This document shows, one piece after another, positions 1-4,686 of a DNA stretch of 5,381 bases. Where the stretch lies: positions 1 through 5,381 of the forward strand of contig CAAGDP010000204.1 of assembly GCA_900768635.1 (NCBI GenBank), in the 5' to 3' direction. The notes under the pieces were generated by a model that did not search any database, was not told the DNA's origin, and was given only the letters and a program-made list of their open reading frames with translations. Position 1 is the first letter of the stretch, and each line of letters starts with the position of its first letter. The position numbers were made by a program, and so were the translations under genes. The DNA is from Enterobacterales bacterium. Lineage in GTDB: Bacteria > Pseudomonadota > Gammaproteobacteria > Enterobacterales > Succinivibrionaceae.

Positions 1-722
1 AATGAATGATTGCTGAAGATTTTCTTCAGAGAAAGACGAGAATGATATAGTGTTACTTTTTATGAGATCTTAGGATAATTAAAATGAAAGGGGCTAAATT
101 TAGCCCCTATTTTTGCAAACCTATTTCAAGATCATTGCAAACTACCTTGAAGATTAGTACTTACTTACCTATCAGATCGATGCACTTTTTTACCAATTAC
201 TTCCACAGCCATATAAATACCTAAAATTGTCAGCGAACCATTAATAAACAATTTATATATAGATATAAACTTACTATATAATTAATATTTCAAATGTTTA
301 TTTGAATTTATAACTATTTTTCTTTAAATAACAAAGCATAAGATATGAGATTGTCATTACTCTCAAGAATATAGGAATAAAAGGAAGGAAGACTTTGACA
401 TAATAGAAACAGAGAAAACTGTAGATAGATTTTGAACTATTGATCGATTGATCTATAGTTCTTTAATTTGGGAAACTTTTTTATGATTGTAATTATAGCA
501 TAGTATGAGATCTATAAAATAAACAACAGGACAATCAGAATAATGAAGTTTCAAGAACCGTCATACGAACCTTGTTACTAATCATTGTCATTAAACTAGG
601 TTCGTACTAGGAAAGGCCAGGTATACAGAAGGTATAGTATAAGAATTATCTTCCGTAAACACCATTCAGTGAGTGGGGTAAGAAAGTGATTTCTCAGACG
701 TACAAGACTTTTATGATAAGAG
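1..722. other. Gene-free AT-rich region downstream of nusB
   Basis: No protein gene can be supported here. All three plus frames close within the first 16 bases, so any plus-strand gene from the left ends at or before position 16. On the minus strand no ATG, GTG or TTG lies close enough to the left edge to begin a gene running out of the window. The stretch contains a small hairpin at 13-29 (CTGAAGA/TCTTCAG), a strong terminator at 90-114, a 22-base near-duplication at 113-156, a palindromic hairpin at 434-461 and a 9-base inverted repeat at 564-606. Base composition is very AT-rich, especially 240-540. In many gammaproteobacteria thiL follows nusB; nothing resembling it is seen. A short minus-strand open stretch at 165-251 may be a gene remnant. 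Confidence 0.7.
90..114 (+). terminator. Rho-independent terminator, probably bidirectional
   Basis: Positions 90-107 form a perfect 18-base palindrome (GGGGCT core, AAATTT centre) followed on the plus strand by TATTTTT at 108-114. On the minus strand the hairpin is followed by a weaker T-rich run (TTTCATTTTAA). On the plus strand it could end a gene lying left of the window. On the minus strand it is the first convincing terminator after nusB, although more than 600 bases downstream. The stem and T-run are seen directly; which transcripts end here is inference. Confidence 0.8.
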
Positions 723-1166
723 TTATTTCTTTCGTCCTTGATCTTTTACCACCTTATCCAGAACGCCGTTTACAAAGCGATGGCTGTCAGCGGCGGCATA
801 AGATTTGGCCAGTTCAATAGCTTCATTCAGGATAATTTTGTAATCCAGCTCCTGATGATAAATGATTTCATAGGTAGCAATACGGAGAATAGCCTTATCT
901 ACCTGATCTAGATCATCAATGGTGCGATTATTGATAAATCCCTGAAAAGCTTGATCTAAAGTAAGTATATGACTTATTACTCCTTCCACTACTTCGGAGA
1001 AGTAGGTATTGTCGATCTTCTTTTTACCTTCATCCAGAAATTGCTGAATGATGCTGGCGGGATCATTGCCGGTCATCTGCCATTCATAAACTGCCTGTAA
1101 AGCCATCTGCCGGGCATTATGACGTTCATAAGGTTTGATGGCAGGTTTTTCGCTGGAATTTGTCAC
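723..1166 (-). CDS. nusB: Transcription antitermination factor NusB
   Basis: A 147-residue protein, slightly longer than the 139-residue E. coli NusB because of a short extra N-terminus. NusB pairs with NusE (ribosomal protein S10) and binds boxA RNA to assemble antitermination complexes on rRNA operons in the cytoplasm. The single all-helical NusB domain covers nearly the whole protein. The arginine-rich first helix (R15, R19, then ALQAVYEWQ at 22-30) matches the RNA-binding end of the family. The C-terminal block with NEAIELAKS near 114-122 and SHRFVNGVLDKV at 128-139 is the family signature and is very close to the E. coli sequence. The start is GTG, preceded by AAGGA six bases upstream. 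It is the last gene of the riboflavin cluster, 39 bases after ribH, and presumably shares its transcript. Confidence 0.96.
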   Translation of the reverse strand: MTNSSEKPAIKPYERHNARQMALQAVYEWQMTGNDPASIIQQFLDEGKKKIDNTYFSEVVEGVISHILTLDQAFQGFINNRTIDDLDQVDKAILRIATYEIIYHQELDYKIILNEAIELAKSYAAADSHRFVNGVLDKVVKDQGRKK

Positions 1167-1205
1167 GATGGATCCTTGTTTTATATTTGTTTTTAAAATT
1201 ACTCT

Positions 1206-1670
1206 CTAGATCTGCTTTAACACATTAATCATTTCCAATGCACTGAGAGCTGCTTCTGCTCCTTTGTTTCCTGCCTTGGATCCTGCTCTTTGTACCGCCT
1301 GATCTAGATTATCCGTAGTCAGTACTCCAAAAGCTACCGGGATCCCGGATTTAAGCATTACCTGAGTTAATCCCTTGGAGCTTTCATTGGCCACGATTTC
1401 AAAGTGGTAGGTGGCGCCGCGGATCACGCATCCCAGTGCGATTACCGCATCATACTGTCCGCTTTCAGCCAGTTTTTCCACGGTAAGAGGAAGCTCTACC
1501 GCTCCGGGAACCCGTACGATAGTAATATTATCATCCTGAACGTCTCCCTGACGCTTTAACACGTCAAGTGCACCTTCTACCAGACGTTCGGTAATAAAGC
1601 TGTTGAAACGGGAAACTGCTATGGCCACTTTGGCCTGAGAGGCAACCAGACTGCCTTCAATTATTTTCAC
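1206..1670 (-). CDS. ribH: 6,7-dimethyl-8-ribityllumazine synthase (RibH)
   Basis: Lumazine synthase, the penultimate step of riboflavin synthesis. It condenses 5-amino-6-ribitylamino-uracil with 3,4-dihydroxy-2-butanone 4-phosphate. The 154-residue length is normal. Active-site features are intact: aromatic F22 in the SRFN motif, VPGAVELPL at 54-62, the GATYHFE loop at 85-91 with catalytic-type H89, FGVLTT at 114-119, and R128 with AGSKAGNKG at 129-137 for phosphate binding. The C-terminal AALSALEMINVLK closely resembles enterobacterial RibH. The start is GTG with a strong AGGAG seven bases upstream. It lies 172 bases after ribBA, an unusually wide gap for this cluster, and 39 bases before nusB. 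Members of the family form pentamers or 60-mers; the oligomer here cannot be told from sequence. Confidence 0.97.
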   Translation of the reverse strand: MKIIEGSLVASQAKVAIAVSRFNSFITERLVEGALDVLKRQGDVQDDNITIVRVPGAVELPLTVEKLAESGQYDAVIALGCVIRGATYHFEIVANESSKGLTQVMLKSGIPVAFGVLTTDNLDQAVQRAGSKAGNKGAEAALSALEMINVLKQI

Positions 1671-1768
1671 TTTGGTACTCCTGTCAAGTCGAATTGTATA
1701 TTGTGTTGCAGGACTGTTTTTATCTGTCCGGCAATTTTATGTTTAATAGGGAATGAAAACTTCCTTAT

Positions 1769-1808
1769 GAACTGTTCCTGTTTTCAATCAGCAGGTTCCT
1801 GGCAGTTC
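1769..1808 (-). other. Imperfect hairpin in the ribBA-ribH spacer
   Basis: GAACTG at 1769-1774 pairs with CAGTTC at 1803-1808. Inside it CCTG (1777-1780) pairs with CAGG (1791-1794), leaving an asymmetric internal loop and an 11-base terminal loop. There is no T-run, so it is not a standard terminator. It could be an RNA-processing site or a translational element between the two genes. The rest of the 172-base spacer holds no ORF and no convincing promoter. Confidence 0.3.
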
Positions 1809-1842
1809 TTAAGGATAACCATTTTCAATCCTTCTGTTTCCA

Positions 1843-2946
1843 TCACTTTGAGATAAATTCAGTGATGTTTAATCCATATCCGGAAAGACCGTGATATTTG
1901 GTCTGGGTAGACATCAGTCGCATGCTGGCAATTCCCAGAGATTTTAAAATCTGAGAACCGATACCGACACGTTTGGAGGGTCTCTGGCGGAAATTATTTA
2001 CGGTTCCTGCATCCTCTTGAGCAAACTGACGGGAAATATTAAAGATATCATCATTATTTTCACCGCTGTTAACCAGGAGCAGAACTCCGGTGTCAGAGGC
2101 AATTCTCTGCATAGCTTCATCAATCCCGAAGGATTGTTTCCGGTAGCGCCGGGTTCGTAATACATCGCTGAAGAATTCATAGGAATGAACTCTTACCAGA
2201 GGATTAGGACAGGAAGACAGATCACCGTGGATCAGCGCCTGATGTGGAAGATGATTTATGGTATCTTCAAAGGTGACCATTTCAAAATCACCAAAGTCTG
2301 TAGGCAGATGACAACGGCTTACTTCCCGAACGGTTGTTTCGTGCTTCATCCGGTATTCCACAAGATCGGCTACGGTTCCCAGCTTCAGCTGGTGTTTTTC
2401 ACAAAATTCCTCCAAATCAGCTCTTCTGGCCATGGTTCCATCGTCTTTCATAACTTCGCAGATCACCGCCGCCGGCTCCAGACCGGCCAGCCGGGCAAAA
2501 TCAGTAGAAGCTTCTGTATGGCCGGTTCTTACCAGCACTCCCCCTTCCATGGCTATCAAAGGAAAAACATGCCCCGGTTTGACAATATCCTCCGGTTTGG
2601 CATCCGGTGCTACCGCAGCCTGTACTGTGCGTGAGCGATCGGTTGCGGAAATGCCGGTGGTTACACCATGGGCTGCCTCAATGGAAGTAGTAAAGGCAGT
2701 GGAGAAGGGAGCATGGTTTTCCTTGACCATTAAATGCAAATCTAACTGTTCGCAACGTTGTTTGCTTAAAGCCAGACAAATAAGTCCCCGGGCATGTTGT
2801 GCCATAAAGTTAATCACTTCCGGGGTACAGGCAGTGGCAGGACAAATCACATCCCCTTCGTTTTCCCGGTTTTCGTCGTCCATAACCACAGCCATACGGC
2901 CTTTCCGGAATTCTGAGATAATCTCTTCAGTAGTACTGATATTCAT
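1843..2946 (-). CDS. ribBA: 3,4-dihydroxy-2-butanone 4-phosphate synthase with degenerate GTP cyclohydrolase II-like domain
   Basis: The N-terminal half (about 1-205) is a complete DHBP synthase. It converts ribulose 5-phosphate to 3,4-dihydroxy-2-butanone 4-phosphate plus formate. Visible motifs are the metal-binding acidic loop DDENRENEGD (23-32), GVTTGISATDR (94-104), PGHVFPL (124-130), RTGHTEAS (140-147) and CEVMKDDGTMAR (163-174). The C-terminal half (about 207-367) has the fold signature of GTP cyclohydrolase II (LPTDFGDFEMV, LVRVHS, GYGLNI near the end). The three zinc cysteines expected after RVHS are replaced (E257, Y268, K270), and the EGRNIGL and TNNP motifs of active RibA are lost. 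This is the proteobacterial RibBX-type hybrid, so only the RibB activity is expected. The ATG start has AGAAGG eight bases upstream. The gene lies 70 bases after ribE. Confidence 0.95.
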   Translation of the reverse strand: MNISTTEEIISEFRKGRMAVVMDDENRENEGDVICPATACTPEVINFMAQHARGLICLALSKQRCEQLDLHLMVKENHAPFSTAFTTSIEAAHGVTTGISATDRSRTVQAAVAPDAKPEDIVKPGHVFPLIAMEGGVLVRTGHTEASTDFARLAGLEPAAVICEVMKDDGTMARRADLEEFCEKHQLKLGTVADLVEYRMKHETTVREVSRCHLPTDFGDFEMVTFEDTINHLPHQALIHGDLSSCPNPLVRVHSYEFFSDVLRTRRYRKQSFGIDEAMQRIASDTGVLLLVNSGENNDDIFNISRQFAQEDAGTVNNFRQRPSKRVGIGSQILKSLGIASMRLMSTQTKYHGLSGYGLNITEFISK

Positions 2947-2985
2947 AGTTATGCCTTCTTTTAATGACGTACTGTGTGATTTAAA

Positions 2986-3010
2986 TGCAGATGGATCTCT
3001 GAAATCTGCA
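2986..3010 (-). other. Hairpin in the ribE-ribBA spacer
   Basis: TGCAGAT at 2986-2992 is the perfect reverse complement of ATCTGCA at 3004-3010, separated by 11 bases. It starts seven bases after the ribE stop codon. No run of T follows on the minus strand, so full termination is unlikely. It may modulate expression between ribE and ribBA or protect the 3' end after processing. The pairing is seen directly; function is inference. Confidence 0.4.
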
Positions 3011-3016
3011 ATATGT

Positions 3017-3709
3017 CTAAATAAATCCTGAAGCCCGCAGGTTTTCCTCAGTCAGATTTGAACCGCTATTTTCAGAAGTTCTCCGGGCAGCTCTCTCATC
3101 TCCTTCTGCCGGAAAGTGCATAAGATGAGACAGATAACGGGCTACCACGTCAGCTTCCAGATTAACTCTGGTTCCGGACTGCCAGGCAGTGATCAAAGTG
3201 GCTTTCTGAGTATGAGGAATAATTGTCAGGCGGAGAGTATGGTCGGATGAAACATCATTTATGGTAAGTGAAATACCGTCAACAGCTACTGATCCTTTTC
3301 TGGCAATAAAAGGGGACAGCTCCCGGGGAAATTCCAGGATATAGTCTGTACCAAGTTTCCCGGGAATAATCTGACGAATGATTCCCATACCGTCTACATG
3401 ACCTGTAACCAGGTGGCCGTTAATGCGATCCTGAAGGCGCAATGCCCGCTCCAGATGAACCCTAGCGCCGGTTTGCAAATATTTGAGGTTGGTAAGATTA
3501 AAGGTTTCGTGGGAAACATCAGCACTGAAAATATTCATCTGCCGGTTAAGATCGGTAACAGTCAGACATACACCGTTGGTAGCAATGGAATCTCCCACTC
3601 TGGTTTCGCCAAGATCAAGAGAATCAGTGCGGATGCGAAGAGTCTCTCCTTCAGAGCCACTGGTGATCTGAACAACGGTTCCCAAATCTTCAATGATGCC
3701 TGAAAACAT
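3017..3709 (-). CDS. ribE: Riboflavin synthase, alpha subunit
   Basis: The last step of riboflavin synthesis: dismutation of two 6,7-dimethyl-8-ribityllumazine molecules to riboflavin and ribityl-aminouracil. The start is placed at the ATG giving MFSGI, the near-invariant N-terminus of the family, with AGGGA five bases upstream. An ATG 33 bases earlier only adds non-conserved residues. The 230-residue protein shows the two lumazine-binding barrels. Barrel 1 has MFSGIIEDLG and S41 with NGVCLTV (45-51, C48). Barrel 2 has GHLVTGHVDG (98-107), DGISLTIN (144-151) and RVNLEAD (181-187). S41, C48 and D187 match residues important in E. coli riboflavin synthase. A charged tail ends in LTEENLRASGFI, like the tail of Vibrio-type cluster RibE and unlike E. 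coli RibC. It is the first gene of the minus-strand group; ribD is not upstream. Confidence 0.96.
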   Translation of the reverse strand: MFSGIIEDLGTVVQITSGSEGETLRIRTDSLDLGETRVGDSIATNGVCLTVTDLNRQMNIFSADVSHETFNLTNLKYLQTGARVHLERALRLQDRINGHLVTGHVDGMGIIRQIIPGKLGTDYILEFPRELSPFIARKGSVAVDGISLTINDVSSDHTLRLTIIPHTQKATLITAWQSGTRVNLEADVVARYLSHLMHFPAEGDERAARRTSENSGSNLTEENLRASGFI

Positions 3710-3733
3710 ACTAATCCCTGTTATTAAAACTTC

Positions 3734-3830
3734 CTGTAGCATTAATTCCCGACATTGTAATTTCGGGAAGTGGCGGGAACTGTTCAGAGAATAATTCCTG
3801 AAACAGCAATAAGTGTAATCCCTGCTACAG
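3734..3830 (-). promoter_or_regulatory. Candidate structured 5' leader of ribE (three-way junction)
   Basis: Read on the minus strand, CTGTAGCA (3830-3823) is the exact reverse complement of TGCTACAG (3741-3734), giving an 8-bp closing stem. Inside it are two hairpins. One is CTGTTTCAG (3806-3798) with CTGAACAG (3787-3780), 8 bp with one bulged T and a 10-base loop. The other is TTCCCGA (3769-3763) with TCGGGAA (3752-3746), 7 bp and a 10-base loop. An alternative pairing, ACTTCC (3771-3766) with GGAAGT (3734-3729), would compete with the second hairpin. The structure ends 24 bases before the ribE start. It lacks the conserved blocks of the FMN riboswitch. The pairings are seen; a regulatory role is inference. 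Confidence 0.4.
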
Positions 3831-3836
3831 TGTTTA

Positions 3837-3847
3837 AGTATACTATA
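3837..3847 (-). promoter_or_regulatory. Possible -10 region of the ribE promoter
   Basis: On the minus strand two overlapping -10-like hexamers occur: TATAGT (3847-3842) and TATACT (3842-3837). The second would start transcription near 3830, where the leader's closing stem begins. No good -35 hexamer stands 16-18 bases upstream; the upstream sequence is a run of A. The call rests on the -10 and its position ahead of ribE. Confidence 0.4.
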
Positions 3848-4255
3848 ACTTTACGTATTTTTTTAGTTTGAGAAACAAATCATTAAATGGAGAATAAAGC
3901 CTTTTTAAGGATCAGGGTTGAAGGATCAGCAGTCTCCCCAGGATGTGACTGCGAAAAGATGGTAAGAACCTGTTTATGATGGTAGCAACAGGAACGATGA
4001 CTGTCTGCCGTATTTTTTCGTCAGATTCTGATGGATGTTTGCAGTAACCCTGGAACTGATGTTTCCTGGGAAATTTCGGGGTAGTGATGTGTGTAGTAAA
4101 CATCAAGTATAAGCAAAGGAACAGGTTTCTTAAATGTACCTGATTTTTGAGGATGGTAATGTGAAAACAGCTACGCAGTACGTAATAAGAGAAAATTGTA
4201 CGGGATTATATGTAAGCCGGGATACATAGTGAAGATAAAAGATAAATGCTCTGAA
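3848..4255. other. Spacer between ribE leader and tRNA-Tyr, no gene recognised
   Basis: No convincing gene is seen. Short open stretches exist, for example minus 3912-4106 and plus 4134-4229. They lack ribosome binding sites at usable spacing and resemble nothing I know. Small inverted repeats are CCTGTT/AACAGG at 3969-3974 and 3987-3992, and TCAGA/TCTGA at 4021-4031. The middle part (about 3910-4110) is less AT-rich than its surroundings, which could mean a decayed gene. No clear terminator follows the tRNA on the minus strand. Confidence 0.5.
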
Positions 4256-4340
4256 TGGTGGAGAGGGATGGATTCGAACCATCGAAGGCAGAGCCGGCAG
4301 ATTTACAGTCTGCTCCATTTAGCCACTCTGGAACCTCTCC
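4256..4340 (-). tRNA. tyrT: tRNA-Tyr (anticodon GUA), CCA encoded
   Basis: An 85-base class II tRNA including the encoded 3' CCA. The acceptor stem is GGAGAGG with CCTCTCC, followed by discriminator A and CCA (4258-4256). The anticodon arm GCAGA-CTGTAAA-TCTGC is perfect, with anticodon GTA read from 4306-4304. The T arm is GATGG-TTCGAAT-CCATC. The D arm has the pattern seen in E. coli tRNA-Tyr, and a long variable arm is present as expected for bacterial tRNA-Tyr. It lies alone, with no second tRNA beside it. The symbol is given by analogy; only the isotype is certain. Confidence 0.98.
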
Positions 4341-4352
4341 AAAACGTGCTCT

Positions 4353-4358
4353 AATATA
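4353..4358 (-). promoter_or_regulatory. Probable -10 box of the tRNA-Tyr promoter
   Basis: TATATT on the minus strand, 12 bases before the mature 5' end of the tRNA, followed by a G/C-containing stretch (AGAGCACG) of the kind common in stable-RNA promoters. No good -35 match is seen at 16-18 bases, so only the -10 is proposed. Confidence 0.45.
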
Positions 4359-4520
4359 CCAAAATTTTTATCAAAATACAGTTTTTTTTACCGAAACCTA
4401 AAATTTATGATGATTTTTTGTTCACATATGCTGAGATTTCGGGTTGAAATCACTAACTGTCGGTATTCGTTTGGTTTCAAAGTGAACTGGTAATTAGCAG
4501 ATAACAATTTCTAACTGTTA

Positions 4521-4557
4521 TTGCGGGTAAATGTTGCTATTTACGGCAATTCTTTTT
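4521..4557 (+). terminator. Terminator-like hairpin with T-run and no gene before it
   Basis: TTGC (4521-4524) pairs with GCAA (4546-4549), and inside it GTAAAT (4527-4532) pairs with ATTTAC (4539-4544), with a small G-rich internal loop. The sequence TTCTTTTT follows at 4550-4557. The stem is AT-rich and thus weaker than a classic terminator. No plus-strand gene lies upstream within the window, since the tRNA runs the other way. It could therefore end a small RNA, or act as an attenuator of a longer ATPase transcript. Confidence 0.4.
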
Positions 4558-4584
4558 AGGATGTTTAAATTAACAGGAAAAATA

Positions 4585-4613
4585 TCTGAAACATTTGTCC
4601 GGAAAATTTCAGA
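4585..4613. repeat. Inverted repeat upstream of the ATPase promoter
   Basis: TCTGAAA at 4585-4591 is the exact reverse complement of TTTCAGA at 4607-4613, with a 15-base spacer. It ends six bases before a TTGACA hexamer, so it could be a regulator binding site. The repeat is seen; the role is inference. Confidence 0.35.
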
Positions 4614-4618
4614 CAGAA

Positions 4619-4646
4619 TTGACATTCACCGGATGAGGGATAATGT
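4619..4646 (+). promoter_or_regulatory. Probable promoter of the AAA-ATPase gene
   Basis: A perfect -35 hexamer TTGACA (4619-4624) is followed after 16 bases by a weak -10, TAATGT (4641-4646). A better -10 match, GATAAT at 4639-4644, has only a 14-base spacer. Transcription would start near 4653, about 34 bases before the start codon. Confidence 0.4.
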
Positions 4647-4686
4647 AGCAGGTTCAGGATTGAATTAAGGTTACAGAGGACTGGTT

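Larger units (their letters stand above)
4359..4686. other. Spacer between tRNA-Tyr and the AAA-ATPase gene
   Basis: A non-coding stretch between two divergent transcription units. It contains a short inverted repeat GATTTC/GAAATC at 4435-4451, a bulged hairpin around 4499-4524 (ATAACA/TGTTAT core), the terminator-like hairpin at 4521-4557, an inverted repeat at 4585-4613 and a probable promoter at 4619-4646. No ORF with a ribosome binding site was found in it. Confidence 0.6.

Noticed and set aside
1..722. CRISPR array or multi-copy repeat cluster
   Set aside because: The repeats are few, of different sequence and not evenly spaced.
2185..3031. Plus-strand open frames across ribBA
   Set aside because: They are antisense shadows of a fully conserved minus-strand gene.
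3398..3703. Plus-strand open frames across ribE
   Set aside because: Antisense shadows of conserved riboflavin synthase.
3710..3742. Upstream ATG that would lengthen RibE by 11 residues
   Set aside because: The family begins almost universally with MF[ST]GI, and a good Shine-Dalgarno (AGGGA) stands before that internal ATG, while the extra residues look non-conserved and overlap the leader.
3710..3850. FMN riboswitch before ribE
   Set aside because: None of the conserved blocks of the FMN element are visible, although the leader can fold.
3912..4106. Minus-strand 64-residue open frame
   Set aside because: No ribosome binding site, no recognisable motif and no sensible neighbour; likely chance or decayed sequence.
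4134..4229. Plus-strand 31-codon open frame
   Set aside because: AAGGA is too far from its ATG (about 14 bases) and the peptide is not recognised.
4130..4318. Minus-strand 62-residue open frame
   Set aside because: Its first third lies inside tRNA-Tyr.
4256..4340. tRNA-Tyr as the attachment site of a genomic island
   Set aside because: No integrase is visible and no repeat of the tRNA 3' end was noticed in the window.
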